DNA of 64,000 bases from CAISIP01 sp038326025 (GCA_038326025.1 JBBQJP010000017.1:1-64000), one strand, 5' to 3'; positions 19,001 to 28,882 are shown, counted from the stretch's first letter. A program made the numbers and translations. Notes: generated by a model not told the origin, from the sequence alone.

Positions 19001-22000
19001 CAGCCTGCAGGATCTGCTGCGTAACGCGCGCACCATGGCCGTCGGACCGGCACTCGCCATCGCCAGCGGCGCCGCACTGGCGCTGCTGCGCCCGCAGGTG
19101 TTGGCCATCGCCACGCCCGTGCTGGTGTTGTGGTTCCTGTCGCCGCTGCTCGTATGGTGGATCGACCGCCCGCTGCAGCGCAAGAAAGCAGAGCTGACCG
19201 GTACTCAAACCATTTTTCTGCGCCGCCTGGCGCGCCGCACCTGGGCATTTTTCGAGACGCATGTCGGCGCAGCGGACAACCACTTGCCACCCGACAACGT
19301 GCAGGAGCGTCCGGTCGCGCGCATCGCGCATCGGACCTCGCCGACCAACATCGGTTTTGCGTTGCTGGCCGGTCTGGCCGCGCGTGACTTCGGCTATCTC
19401 GGCACGCGTCAACTGCTTGCGCGCACGGAGGCTACATTGCAGTCAATGCAAGGCCTCAAGAAGTATCGTGGCCATTTCTTCAACTGGTATGACACACAAA
19501 CGCTGCAGCCATTACGGCCACACTATGTCTCGACCGTCGACAGCGGCAACCTCGCGGGGCAGCTGCTGACCTTGCGCTCGGGCCTGCTGGCGCTGGCCGA
19601 CGAGCCGGTTCTGGCACGCTGCTGGCGCGATGGTGTGGACGACAGCTTTGGTGTATTTTGCGAGTCGCTCGCCGACGACTTGCAAAGCCGCAATGCGGCT
19701 TTGCCGGCCTTGCTGGCCCAGTTCAAAGGTGTGCTTCGGCAGTATCGCGATGCAGCGCCGGCGACACTGCGTGAATGGCACATGATGGTGGACGCTTTGG
19801 ACAGCGGCGCCACGGCGATTCTCGCTTGCATGGACACGGCGGGGCTGCCCATTGAAGGGGCAATCAATCAAACCGACTCGTATGACATTGGCGGCGACGA
19901 CGCTCTGTATTGGGCCCGCCTGTTATGGCAGCAGTGCCATCAGGCACGCGCCGACTTGCTGGCACTCGTGCCGATGGACGCGTACGGCGATGAGGGCATT
20001 GGTGGCATGCCAACCCTGCGCCAGATCGCGCAGTCGCCGGCGCTCTCGAGCGACGCAGGCAACGCGCAGGTGCGCACGGCCAGCGCTGAAATGGCGCGAC
20101 AACAGCTCAACGCCATTGACGAACTCGCCGCAGGTGCAGGCAAGCTGGCCGAAATGGAGCAGGACTTCCTTTACGACGATGCCCGGCACCTGATGACCAT
20201 CGGCTACAACGTCGACGAACGGCGTGTCGACACGGGCTTTTACGACCTGCTGGCGTCCGAGGCGCGTCTGGGCATCTTCATTGCCATTGCGCAGGGTCAG
20301 GTCGGGCAGGAAAGCTGGTTTGCACTCGGCCGTCTGCTGACCCGGGCCGCTGGCGCACCCGTGCTGCTGTCGTGGAGTGGCTCGATGTTCGAGTACCTGA
20401 TGCCGATGCTGTTGATGCCCAGCTACGAGAACACCTTGCTCGACCAGACCTGTCAGGGTGCCGTGCAACGTCAGATCGAATACGGTGCGCAGCGCGGTGT
20501 GCCATGGGGTATTTCGGAGTCGGGCTACAACGCCACCGATGCCGAGTTGAATTACCAGTACCGTGCCTTCGGTGTGCCCGGGCTCGGTTTGAAGCGTGGC
20601 CTGGGTGACGACCTGGTCGTAGCGCCTTATGCCTCGATGATGGCGCTGATGGTGGCGCCGCAGGCGGCCTGCGACAACCTGCTGCAGTTGGTTGACGCAG
20701 GCGCGGCGGGTCGCCATGGCATGTACGAGGCGATCGACTACACCGTCTCACGGCTGCCGCGCGGCCAGACCAGCGCCGTGGTGCGCTCTTTCATGGCACA
20801 CCACCAGGGCATGGGCCTGCTCGCGATCGCTCACCTGCTGCAGGAGCAGCCGATGCAACGCCACTTCGAGGCCGACGCGCGCCTGAAGGCGACCTTGCTG
20901 CTGCTGCAGGAGCGTGCACCGCGCGGCGCCCTCCTGCAACCCGACATCGACGCCCGCGCGGGTATGCACGACGTCGTGCCTGTCGACAAATCGCCGATCC
21001 GCATCATCAACACGGCCGACACGCCCGCGCCGGAGGTGCAACTGCTGTCCAACGGCCGCTACCACGTGATGCTGACCAACGCCGGCGGCGGCTACAGCCG
21101 CTGGAAGGATCAGGACGTGACGCGCTGGCGCGAAGACGCGACCTGTGACGCCTGGGGGAGTTTCTGCTATTTGCGCGACATCTCAAGCGGCCATTTCTGG
21201 TCCACGACCCATCAGCCCACGCGCAGCAGTGGCGAGCGGTACCACGCCATCTTCACCGAAGGCCGCGCCGAGTTTCGTCGCCACGACGGCGGCATCGACA
21301 CCCATACCGAGATCGCTGTTTCGCCGGAAGACGACATCGAAGTGCGCCGGCTTAGCATCACCAACGACAGCCCCCTGCCCCGCACCATCGAGGTCACCAG
21401 TTACACCGAGGTGGTTCTCGCCCCGGCCGCCGCCGATGTCTCGCATCCGGCTTTCAGCAAACTGTTCGTGCAAACCGAAATCCTTGACTGGCCCGCTGCC
21501 GTGCTGTGCACGCGCCGCCCGCGCTCGCCCGAAGAGGCCACCCCGTGGATGTTCCAGCTGATGGCCGTACACGGCCTGCGCGATGCGGCAGGTCATCCGA
21601 CCAGCGTGAGCCCGATCTCGCACGAGACCGATCGCGCGCGCTTTGTGGGTCGCGGCAACGACCTGCAGTCGCCGCAAGCCTTGCGCGCACCCGGCGCATT
21701 GTCCAATAGCCAGGGCTCGGTGCTGGACCCGATTGCTGCCAGCCGCTGCGTCATCACGCTCGCACCGGGCCAGACCGTCACGGTGGACATCGTGATCGGC
21801 GCGGGGGACAGCCGCGATACATGCCTGGCGCTGGCCGAAAAATACCAGGACCGTCACCTGGCCGACCGCGCATTCGAATTGGCGTGGACCCATGCGCAAG
21901 TGGTGTTGCACCAACTCAACGCCAGCGAAGCCGATGCGCAGCTCTATGCGCACCTGGCCGGCGTGGTGATCTATGCCCAGGCCGACTGGCGCGGCGATGC

Positions 22001-24950
22001 CGCCGTGCTGCTGCGCAACCGTCGGGGCCAGTCGGACCTATGGTCTTATGCGATCTCGGGTGACCTGCCGATCGTGTTGCTGAAGATCAGCGGCGCCGGC
22101 AACTCCGAGCTTCTGCGTCAGATGGTGCAGGCACATGCCTGGTGGCGCCGCAAGGGCCTGGCTGTCGACCTCGTGATCTGGAACGACGAGCGTGACGTCT
22201 ACCGTCAGCGTCTTCAGGAGCAGATCATGGGCCTGATCGCAGCCGGCGTCGAAGGCCATGTGATCGACCGACCCGGCGGAATTTTTGTGCGTCAGGTCGA
22301 TCAGATCGCACAAGATGATCGTATTTTGTTGCAGTCGGTGGCACGTGCGGTGTTCAACGACGGTCGCGGCAGCCTGGCCGACCAGATGAATCAACGGCCG
22401 CCGCGAGCGCGGGTCATCGAGCGGTTTGTGCCTGCCCCGGGTATTGCGTTCGGCACCGATCCGACACGCGCCGAAACGGGTCCGGCAGCCACCGAACCCG
22501 AACTGGATTTGCACAACGGCATCGGAGGGTTTTCGGCCGACGGACGGGAGTATGTGGTCGCGCCCCCGGCGGGCGCGCGCCCACCTGCACCCTGGGTCAA
22601 CGTGCTGGCGAATCCGCGCTTCGGCAGCGTTGTTTCGGAAGCCGGCAGTGCCTACACCTGGTGCGAGAACGCGCATGAGCTGCGCCTCACGCCCTGGTAC
22701 AACGATCCGGTCAGCGATGCCTGCGGCGAGGCCATCTACATCCGGGACGAAGACAGTGGCAAAGTCTGGTCACCTACGTCGCTGCCCAGCGTTGGCGCGG
22801 GCGCCGCGGCCGGTGCTTTCACCACACGCCATGGATTCGGCTACAGCGTGTATGAGCACGCGGCCAACGGCATCGACGCCGAATTGCAGGTATTTGTGGC
22901 GCTTGACGCAGCGGTCAAGTTTTCGCGCGTACGTCTGACCAACCGATCGGGTCGCCCGCGCAAGTTGAGCGCCACCGGATATGTGGAATGGGTTCTGGGC
23001 GACCTGCGTGCCAAGACGGCGCCCCATGTGCAGACCAGTGTGGCGCTGGAAAGCGGCGCACTCTACGCACGAAACCCCTACAGCAATGACTATGGCGACT
23101 GGATCGGCTTTTTCGATGCCGACGACGTGTCGCGCCTTGCCAGCAGCTTCACCTGCGATCGCACCGAGTTCATTGGCCGAAACGGCTCAATGCAAAAGCC
23201 GGCAGCGCTTGCGCGCACGCGGCTTTCGGGCCGCTACGGTGCCGCATTGGACCCCTGCGCCGCGATTCATGTGCCGATGGTGCTGGCGGACGGCGAGACC
23301 GGTGAGATCGTGTTCCGCCTGGGCATGGGCCGCAGCCTGGACGAGGCCGACCAACTCGTCGAGCGTTATCGTGGCGCGCCGGCCGCAGCGCAGGTACTCA
23401 AAGCCGTGCAGCAGCACTGGCAACATACGCTGGGCGCCGTGCAGGTACATACGCCCGACCCCGCATTGGATGTATTGGCCAACGGTTGGCTGATGTACCA
23501 GACCATGGCCTGCCGGATGTGGGCGCGCAGCGGCTACTACCAGTCGGGCGGGGCGTTCGGGTTTCGCGACCAGTTGCAGGACGCCATGGCAATGGTGCAC
23601 AGCGAACCGCAGATGCTGCGAGAGCAGTTGTTGTTGTGCGCGAGCCGTCAGTTTGTCGAGGGCGACGTGCAGCACTGGTGGCACCCACCACAGGGCCGTG
23701 GCGTGCGCACGCGCATCTCCGACGACTACCTGTGGCTGCCACTGGCCCTGGCGCGCTACGTCGAAGCGACCGGCGACACCGGTGTGCTCGGCCAGAGCGT
23801 GCCCTTTCTCGAAGGCCGCCCGGTCAGTCCGCACGACGATTCCTACTACGACATGCCGTTACCGTCGACGGTCTCGGCCAGCCTGTACCTGCATGCGCGG
23901 CGCGCGCTGTGGCACGGCCTGCGGGTCGGTGCGCATGGCCTGCCGCTGATGGGCAGCGGAGACTGGAACGACGGCATGAACCTGGTCGGCCATGGGGGGC
24001 GCGGCGAGAGCGTCTGGCTGGGGTTCTTTTTGTGCGAGGCCCTGGCACGATTCGCTGAACTTGCGCGCCGGCATGCGGACCACGAGACCGCCGCGCGCTG
24101 CGAGACCGAGCGCACACAAATGCAGGCAGCGCTCGAAGCCCACGGCTGGGATGGCGCCTGGTACCGCCGCGCCTACTTCGACGACGGAACCCCGCTTGGC
24201 TCGCAGGGCAATGCAGAGTGCCAGATCGACTCGATCGCCCAGAGCTGGTCGGTGTTGTCGGGCATCGCCGCACCACAACGGGCGCATCAGGCGATGGATT
24301 CGATGCATGCGCGCCTGGTGCGCCCCGAGTCGCGCGTGGTGCTGTTGCTCGACCCGCCTTTCGACCGACACGGCAACAACCCGGGCTACATCGCGGGTTA
24401 TGTCCCGGGCGTGCGCGAAAACGGCGGTCAGTACACCCACAGTGCCATCTGGGCCGCGATGGCCTTTGCCAGACTCGGCCAACGTGAGCGTGCCTGGTCG
24501 CTGCTCGCGATGATCAACCCGGTGCGCCATGCCGAGACGCCCGAGGGCGTGGCGCGTTACAAGGTCGAGCCTTATGTGATGGCGGCCGATGTCTACAGCG
24601 TGGCACCACACACCGGGCGCGGCGGCTGGAGCTGGTACACCGGCTCGGCCGGCTGGATGTACCGGCTGGTTGTCGAATCCCTGCTTGGCGTGCGGCTGGA
24701 CGCCTCAAAGGACGGAGTACGCCTGATGCTGTCGCCCTGCCTGCCTGCCGACTGGCCGGGCTACACGCTCGAGTACCGCTTCAGAAACACGCCCTACCAC
24801 ATCGAGGTCATCCAGATCAACAACGACGACGGCCCGCTCGGCGTGCAGCTGGACGGCGAAATGCAAGCCGATGGATCGGTGCCACTGCTGGACGACGGAC
24901 GGCCTCACCAGGTGCAAGCCAGGATACCTGGCGAACGACGCAACGCCTGA
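16053..24950 (+). CDS. ndvB: Cyclic beta-1,2-glucan synthase (NdvB/Cgs-type)
   Basis: About 2965 aa, the giant size typical of this inner-membrane family, which polymerises glucose from UDP-glucose and cyclises it into periplasmic glucans. An N-terminal region precedes membrane segments near 441-464 and 476-502. A GT84 domain follows with DTD near 670 (TLDTDTQLP) and RYRWIRGDWQ near 820, further membrane segments near 862-905 and 1000-1037, a glucoamylase-like middle, and C-terminal GH94 phosphorylase-type domains (GSGDWNDGMNLVG near 2635; YVPGVRENGGQYTHS). I chose 16053 because GGAGG precedes it by 12 bases; ATG 15996 is the alternative. The upstream pgm can supply its sugar nucleotide precursor. 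Confidence 0.95.
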   Translation: MMLSTRSFTTLARYARLWWARLRTRTSRVSATSEDEPLRAELFSADQMALYGKRLAAAHVVADVPLPDHLLARLASNERVLIDLGKRLAATSNAERRFTPAAEWLLDNFYLIEEEIRIARRHLPKGYSHELPRLTLDPVNGMAAGQPRVYALALQAVAHGDGQIGRGSLSRFVAAYQSIQPLLLGELWACPIMLRLALIENLRRVAARVGIAHVERQTAGIWAERMLDVAAKAPSELILVIADMARSRLPLTSAFVAEFARHLQGRGAGLALPLTWMEQRLAESHRTIEQLVHMEGQQQAASQVSVSNSIGSLRLLDAIDWRDFVEMHSSVEHVLRDDPSGIYAQMDFSTRDSYRHAVEAIARQAPCSETEVARQAVALCNAPVAPGQNEAAGGEQERRQGTRRTHVGFFLIGAGRIALEQAVSMRQSLRLKLARSARAKALPLYAGAIVLGSLALSAGALLEMHAQLQWPWWGEAAMAAVVLVAGSQLVVSFVNWFATLIATPQPLPRMDYTIGIPIESRTLVVVPTMLGSSAGVEELVDALEVRFLANRDARLHFGLLTDLYDADQEHLPGDAALVELAATRIAALNAKYDVSSDTHRNDGFFLFHRPRRWNAREQIWMGQERKRGKLADLNALLRGRASAGTGERFARIVGDTRVLSAVRYVITLDTDTQLPRDAAAQFVAAMAHPLNRPHFGRGAQRDIVVEGYGILQPRVALSLTSTNRSGYAKLHGGETGIDPYTRAVSDVYQDLFGEGSFVGKGIYDVDVFERTLGHSMPENRILSHDLLEGCYARAGLLSEVQLLEDAPMRYSADVARRYRWIRGDWQLLGWLRRRLHALPETPINPLSLLSRAKIFDNLRRSLVPAALLLMLLVAWGLMPQPGQWTLRVLAVIALVPLSTHLAAWLRLPFQHWRSEETVNAAAPVSSQLRDLLLQTSQTLACLPYEAAYSLGAIMRTLWRVLLSKRRLLEWRPSADVRVETAPGSLQDLLRNARTMAVGPALAIASGAALALLRPQVLAIATPVLVLWFLSPLLVWWIDRPLQRKKAELTGTQTIFLRRLARRTWAFFETHVGAADNHLPPDNVQERPVARIAHRTSPTNIGFALLAGLAARDFGYLGTRQLLARTEATLQSMQGLKKYRGHFFNWYDTQTLQPLRPHYVSTVDSGNLAGQLLTLRSGLLALADEPVLARCWRDGVDDSFGVFCESLADDLQSRNAALPALLAQFKGVLRQYRDAAPATLREWHMMVDALDSGATAILACMDTAGLPIEGAINQTDSYDIGGDDALYWARLLWQQCHQARADLLALVPMDAYGDEGIGGMPTLRQIAQSPALSSDAGNAQVRTASAEMARQQLNAIDELAAGAGKLAEMEQDFLYDDARHLMTIGYNVDERRVDTGFYDLLASEARLGIFIAIAQGQVGQESWFALGRLLTRAAGAPVLLSWSGSMFEYLMPMLLMPSYENTLLDQTCQGAVQRQIEYGAQRGVPWGISESGYNATDAELNYQYRAFGVPGLGLKRGLGDDLVVAPYASMMALMVAPQAACDNLLQLVDAGAAGRHGMYEAIDYTVSRLPRGQTSAVVRSFMAHHQGMGLLAIAHLLQEQPMQRHFEADARLKATLLLLQERAPRGALLQPDIDARAGMHDVVPVDKSPIRIINTADTPAPEVQLLSNGRYHVMLTNAGGGYSRWKDQDVTRWREDATCDAWGSFCYLRDISSGHFWSTTHQPTRSSGERYHAIFTEGRAEFRRHDGGIDTHTEIAVSPEDDIEVRRLSITNDSPLPRTIEVTSYTEVVLAPAAADVSHPAFSKLFVQTEILDWPAAVLCTRRPRSPEEATPWMFQLMAVHGLRDAAGHPTSVSPISHETDRARFVGRGNDLQSPQALRAPGALSNSQGSVLDPIAASRCVITLAPGQTVTVDIVIGAGDSRDTCLALAEKYQDRHLADRAFELAWTHAQVVLHQLNASEADAQLYAHLAGVVIYAQADWRGDAAVLLRNRRGQSDLWSYAISGDLPIVLLKISGAGNSELLRQMVQAHAWWRRKGLAVDLVIWNDERDVYRQRLQEQIMGLIAAGVEGHVIDRPGGIFVRQVDQIAQDDRILLQSVARAVFNDGRGSLADQMNQRPPRARVIERFVPAPGIAFGTDPTRAETGPAATEPELDLHNGIGGFSADGREYVVAPPAGARPPAPWVNVLANPRFGSVVSEAGSAYTWCENAHELRLTPWYNDPVSDACGEAIYIRDEDSGKVWSPTSLPSVGAGAAAGAFTTRHGFGYSVYEHAANGIDAELQVFVALDAAVKFSRVRLTNRSGRPRKLSATGYVEWVLGDLRAKTAPHVQTSVALESGALYARNPYSNDYGDWIGFFDADDVSRLASSFTCDRTEFIGRNGSMQKPAALARTRLSGRYGAALDPCAAIHVPMVLADGETGEIVFRLGMGRSLDEADQLVERYRGAPAAAQVLKAVQQHWQHTLGAVQVHTPDPALDVLANGWLMYQTMACRMWARSGYYQSGGAFGFRDQLQDAMAMVHSEPQMLREQLLLCASRQFVEGDVQHWWHPPQGRGVRTRISDDYLWLPLALARYVEATGDTGVLGQSVPFLEGRPVSPHDDSYYDMPLPSTVSASLYLHARRALWHGLRVGAHGLPLMGSGDWNDGMNLVGHGGRGESVWLGFFLCEALARFAELARRHADHETAARCETERTQMQAALEAHGWDGAWYRRAYFDDGTPLGSQGNAECQIDSIAQSWSVLSGIAAPQRAHQAMDSMHARLVRPESRVVLLLDPPFDRHGNNPGYIAGYVPGVRENGGQYTHSAIWAAMAFARLGQRERAWSLLAMINPVRHAETPEGVARYKVEPYVMAADVYSVAPHTGRGGWSWYTGSAGWMYRLVVESLLGVRLDASKDGVRLMLSPCLPADWPGYTLEYRFRNTPYHIEVIQINNDDGPLGVQLDGEMQADGSVPLLDDGRPHQVQARIPGERRNA

Positions 24951-24968
24951 CGGAGCGAGTTCGCAGCC

Positions 24969-26471
24969 TCAGACCCGCGCCAACAGTGCCACCAGCACGC
25001 CGCCAGCCACGAGATACAGCGCACAGGGGCCGGCCGTGCGGCGCAGCACTTCACCTTCTCGGCCGGAAAGGCCGACGGTGGCAGCTCCGGCGACCACGTT
25101 GTGCGGGCAGACGATGTTGCCGATTGCGGCGCCAAAACCCTGTGCCGCAACCATCGTCACCGGCGCAAGGCCCAGTGCCTGGGCGGTCTGTGCCTGAAGT
25201 GTCGTGAACAACACGTTGGACGCAGTCGCCGAACCCGTGACGAAGCTGCCGAGCGCGCCGACCGCCGGCGCCAGCAGCGGCCAGGCACGCCCGAGCCCCA
25301 GCACGGCCGCCTGCTCGAGCGCAGCGATCATGCCGGCATGCAACATCAGCCGCGACAGCGCGAGCATCGCCAGCAGCGCCACCGTCACCGGAAGCAGCCT
25401 TCGCGCAGACGCTGCAAACGCGGGGCCGAGTGTGCGCAGAGGCACGCCCTGCAGCCGCGCGCCGATCAGCAGCGACAGCAGCAACAACGTGCCCGGATGG
25501 CGCAGCGGCTGCACATTGCCCGTGAAGCCGCCGGGCAGTTGCCAGCGCAGTTCCAGCGCAGTCAGCATGTCGGCCAGCGGTGCCAGCGCGCGCGTGAGCA
25601 GCACCAGCACGACCAGAACCGCATAAGGCGCCAGTGCACGCCATGGGCTTGCGCCCGACGCGGCCAGCGCGGTGTCGCCTTTGCGGCGCAAGTGCAGCGT
25701 CAGGGCGAACAATGCGGCTCCGAGCAGCGCCGCGCCCAGCGTCGCCAGTTCGGGGCCCAGCGTCGCCGCAATCGCCAGGGACGGCAGCAGGAATCCGGCC
25801 GCCGCCGCTGCCGCCCACCAGAGCCCCGGCGCAGCGCCGGCAGCGGCGAGCGTGCGCACGAAGAAGACCATCATCAACCCGCCCAGCGCCCCGTGCAGTG
25901 CTGCGGTGCGCCAGGCAATCGCCATGGCGTCGATACCCGTGAGCCCGACCTGCGCCAGCACCGGCGTGCCGAGCGCGCCGAACGACACACCAACCGCGTG
26001 GCCGAGCAGCGCCAGCACGACGGCCTGCAGCGGCGGCAATCCCAAGCCGACAAGCAGAGGTGCAGTCAGCGCCACGGGCGTGCCGAATCCGGCTGCGCCT
26101 TCGAAGAACAGCGCGACGAACCAGCCGACGAGCAGCGCCTGCAGCGGCCGCTGCCCACTGAGCCGGCCCAGGCCTGCGCGCAGCACGTCGATCGCGCCGC
26201 TGCGTTGCTGGTGTTCATGCAGCGCCAGAGCCGGCCACAGGATCCACAAAATCGTCAGGGCCACGAAGCCGCCCTCGGCGGCCACTCCCGCTGCCGACGC
26301 CGCAAGGCCGGTCGCGCCGTCGCCAAAGTCAAAGATCGGCACCGCGAGCAGTGCCGCCAGCGCCAGAGCGGCGAGCCCGGCGCGCGCCGCTGACCAACCC
26401 AGCGCCAGCATCAACGCCAGAATGGCGACGATCGGTGCGGCGGCCAGCGCCGCGGTAGCGGAGACCGACAT
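24969..26471 (-). CDS. Lactate permease, LctP family
   Basis: 500 aa, very hydrophobic, with about 12-14 membrane segments. It resembles the L-lactate permease family (GTPVALTAPLLVGLGLPPLQ; ALLGHAVGVSFGALGTPVLA; GSFVTGSATASNVLFTTLQ; NIVCPHNVVAGAATVG), which imports lactate or glycolate with protons. A 10-base gap separates it from the upstream D-2-hydroxyacid dehydrogenase, so they form an operon. Its stop is 18 bases from the stop of the glucan synthase (tail to tail). Whether it imports or releases lactate cannot be read from sequence. Confidence 0.92.
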   Translation of the reverse strand: MSVSATAALAAAPIVAILALMLALGWSAARAGLAALALAALLAVPIFDFGDGATGLAASAAGVAAEGGFVALTILWILWPALALHEHQQRSGAIDVLRAGLGRLSGQRPLQALLVGWFVALFFEGAAGFGTPVALTAPLLVGLGLPPLQAVVLALLGHAVGVSFGALGTPVLAQVGLTGIDAMAIAWRTAALHGALGGLMMVFFVRTLAAAGAAPGLWWAAAAAAGFLLPSLAIAATLGPELATLGAALLGAALFALTLHLRRKGDTALAASGASPWRALAPYAVLVVLVLLTRALAPLADMLTALELRWQLPGGFTGNVQPLRHPGTLLLLSLLIGARLQGVPLRTLGPAFAASARRLLPVTVALLAMLALSRLMLHAGMIAALEQAAVLGLGRAWPLLAPAVGALGSFVTGSATASNVLFTTLQAQTAQALGLAPVTMVAAQGFGAAIGNIVCPHNVVAGAATVGLSGREGEVLRRTAGPCALYLVAGGVLVALLARV

Positions 26472-26481
26472 GCGGGGCGCT

Positions 26482-27486
26482 TCAGACCAGGCGTTCGACA
26501 GACACCGGGTGCAGCGGCTGTCCGTGGCTCTCGAAAGCGTCGATGTTGGCCAGCGTCGTCGTCGCGATCGCGGTCAGAGCCTCTTCGGTGAAAAAGGCCT
26601 GGTGGCCGGTGATCAGCACGTTCGGGAAGGTCAGCAGGCGTGCGAACACATCGTCGTGCAGGACCTGGTCCGAGAGGTCGCGGAAGAACAGGTCGGCCTC
26701 CTCCTCGTAGACATCCAGGCCCAGGCTGCCCAGCGTGCCGGCCTTGAGCGCCGCAATCAACGCGCGCGTGTCGACCACCGCTCCGCGACTGGTATTGAGC
26801 AGCATCGCGCCGGGCTTCATGCGCGCGAGCGCATCGGCGTCGATCAGGTGATGCGTCTGCGGCGTCAGCGGGCAGTGCAGGCTGATCACGTCGCTGGCGG
26901 CCAGCAGCGCAGGCATCTCGACATAACGCATGCCCAGCGCCAGACAAGCCGGGTTCGGCTGGGGGTCGAAGCCGAGCAGCCGGCAGCCGAAGCCGGCCAT
27001 GATGCGCGTAAAACACTCGCCGATCTTGCCCGTGCCGACGATGCCGACGCTGCGTCCGTACAGGTCGAAGCCAAGCAAGCCTTCGAGCGCAAAGTTGCCT
27101 TCGCGCACACGGTTGTAGGCGCGGTGCAGGCGGCGGTTGAGCGCCAGCAAAAGCGCCACCGTGTGCTCGGCCACTGCGTGCGGCGAATACTCGGGCACGC
27201 GACCGACCGCAATGCCCAGCGCCGCCGCAGCCGCCAGGTCAACGTGGTTGAAGCCGGCCGAGCGCAGCGCCAGCAGGCGCACCCCGCCGTCATGCAGGCG
27301 CTGCAGCACAGCCGCATCGAGGCGGTCATTGACGAAGACGCAGACCGCCAGCGCACCGTTTGCCAAGGCGGCGCTGGCAGCGTCCAGGCGGGACTCATGG
27401 AAGTCGAACTGGTGACGGCCGGCGGCGTTCGCGCGCTCCAGGAACTGGCGGTCGTAAGGGCGCGTGCTGAAGACGGCGACGCGCAT
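26482..27486 (-). CDS. ldhA: D-lactate dehydrogenase (2-hydroxyacid dehydrogenase family)
   Basis: 334 aa cytosolic enzyme converting pyruvate and NADH to D-lactate, or the reverse. The Rossmann motif GTGKIGECF lies in the central NAD domain. Catalytic residues are visible as Arg in LLNTSRGAVVDT, Glu in LDVYEEEADLFF and His in TGHQAFFTEEA. The YEEE and GHQAFFT versions are characteristic of the LdhA/D-LDH branch rather than glycerate dehydrogenases. The start is ATG 27486, with an in-frame GTG one codon earlier. It pairs with the lactate permease downstream. A strong inverted repeat lies 24 bases upstream. Confidence 0.93.
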   Translation of the reverse strand: MRVAVFSTRPYDRQFLERANAAGRHQFDFHESRLDAASAALANGALAVCVFVNDRLDAAVLQRLHDGGVRLLALRSAGFNHVDLAAAAALGIAVGRVPEYSPHAVAEHTVALLLALNRRLHRAYNRVREGNFALEGLLGFDLYGRSVGIVGTGKIGECFTRIMAGFGCRLLGFDPQPNPACLALGMRYVEMPALLAASDVISLHCPLTPQTHHLIDADALARMKPGAMLLNTSRGAVVDTRALIAALKAGTLGSLGLDVYEEEADLFFRDLSDQVLHDDVFARLLTFPNVLITGHQAFFTEEALTAIATTTLANIDAFESHGQPLHPVSVERLV

Positions 27487-27509
27487 CACAATACCGCTTC
27501 AGCGACCGT

Positions 27510-27529
27510 GCGTTGGCGCGTGCCAACGC
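27510..27529. promoter_or_regulatory. Inverted repeat upstream of the lactate operon
   Basis: GCGTTGGC and GCCAACGC are perfect 8-base arms around GCGT. They end 24 bases before the dehydrogenase start (minus strand). A repressor operator or a leader hairpin are both possible. There is no T-tract in either direction. It shares only 11 of 16 bases with the regulon palindrome, so I treat it separately. Confidence 0.5.
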
Positions 27530-27768
27530 GCGCCAGGGGGTGATCCGTCGCGGGCGGGTGTCGATCAGAGCAAAACATGCGGCATATCCTCGTAGGGTCC
27601 GTCAAACAGCGCCGGATCTGGTGCCAGGCGCGGGGCACAGCGTCTCGGTGGGAAGCCGTCATTGTCACGTTAATCATGTAGCGCGAACACCCGGTGCAGC
27701 GATTGCGCCAGGCAGTGCGCAGGCGTTCGGTCGCATGCGCAACCCTGCGCCACGCAGGGGCACAGCAG

Positions 27769-28767
27769 ATGGTTAAGATGTCCCGCAGCATGTTGCCCGA
27801 ACCTCTGATACGCCTGTTGCGGCAACATCGTGACGCGTTTGCGCCACGATACCCGCCCAACGGCAACTCCGACCATGGACCCATGGCCTGCCTGGCCCTC
27901 GTCGGCATCGGCGCAGGAATGGACGATATTGCCCCATTCGCAGCCGCGTATCGGGTCAAACTGGTTCCGATGGCGGCGGCCGACTCGGTGCTCAGCGTCG
28001 ACACCTGGGAGCACCATCTGGGCAAGGCGGCGTCGTATGCCGGGTTGCTGTCGTTCTTCGATGCGCAGATCGCGGCTCAGGGCTGGCCCGCGACCGTCGC
28101 GCGTTTCTTGCCGCGGCTGATCTCCGGTTGGGTCAGGGACGCGTTCCATCCCCTGATCCGGCTCGGGTACGGCATTGAGTTTGAAGTTCCCTCGGAAATC
28201 GCAGCCGGGCTGGCGTACCTGACCGTCGCCGGCGACGATCCGGCGCTGGCCCGTTTGGCGCGGGCTACGCCAATGGCGCAGGGCGGCGGCGACTACCTGG
28301 CGTCCTGGCAGGCACATCGCCAGCCGGCTTATTCACAGGGGCGATTCGGCACGCGGTATGCGCTGGTCGTGGACCATGCGCCCTTGCGCCCGGCCTCAAA
28401 CGACACGTCCGAAGCCTGGCGCGCACTTTGCGACGCAAGCCTGCAGGTGTTCCACGCCACGCATGATTTTTTCGCATTGCACATGGTCACGGCCAGCCAC
28501 GCGTGGCGCGTGTGTGCACCGTATGCCGGCGACGAAGCCCCGGCCATCGGAAGCATCGGCCTGGCCACGGCCTATCTGGCCATTGGCGCCCCGCACTTCG
28601 CGCCGGTATCGGAGCTGCAGGTCAGCCTGCCGTTGGCCGACCTGTTGCGTGCGACCGACGAGCACGACATCAAGATCGCCCATAGTTGCCTGGTGCAGAC
28701 GCGGACTTTCGCTGACCCGACCTATGCGTCGGTTGCGGCGGCCTACCTCGCGCCTCATCTGGCATAA
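27769..28767 (+). CDS. Questin-oxidase-like protein (DUF4243/AflY-like)
   Basis: 332 aa, soluble. It resembles the questin oxidase-like family: an early (N/S)DHGPMA segment (SDHGPMACLALVGIGAG), a WEHHLGKAASYAGLLSFFDA region, then FHPLIRLGYGIEFEVPSEIA, and a C-terminal KIAHSCLVQTRTFADPTYAS. Fungal members act on polyketide quinones in a Baeyer-Villiger-like cleavage; the bacterial substrates are unknown, so the name describes the family only. ATG 27769 is preferred because GGGG lies 8 bases upstream; 27778 is the alternative. It stands between divergent and co-directional neighbours with no clear operon partner. Confidence 0.8.
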   Translation: MVKMSRSMLPEPLIRLLRQHRDAFAPRYPPNGNSDHGPMACLALVGIGAGMDDIAPFAAAYRVKLVPMAAADSVLSVDTWEHHLGKAASYAGLLSFFDAQIAAQGWPATVARFLPRLISGWVRDAFHPLIRLGYGIEFEVPSEIAAGLAYLTVAGDDPALARLARATPMAQGGGDYLASWQAHRQPAYSQGRFGTRYALVVDHAPLRPASNDTSEAWRALCDASLQVFHATHDFFALHMVTASHAWRVCAPYAGDEAPAIGSIGLATAYLAIGAPHFAPVSELQVSLPLADLLRATDEHDIKIAHSCLVQTRTFADPTYASVAAAYLAPHLA

Positions 28768-28882
28768 CCGACCGGTCGCTGATGCAAGCGCGCGCTGACC
28801 GCGAGCGCCGGCAGGTACCCATGAAGCCTGCCTTATCATGCGCCGGAAACTGGCCGGTGGTATTACGTGAGAGAGGGTCGAT

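Noticed and set aside
27510..27529. Sixth copy of the stress-regulon palindrome
   Set aside because: Only 11 of 16 bases match and the arms form a different, stronger repeat of their own.
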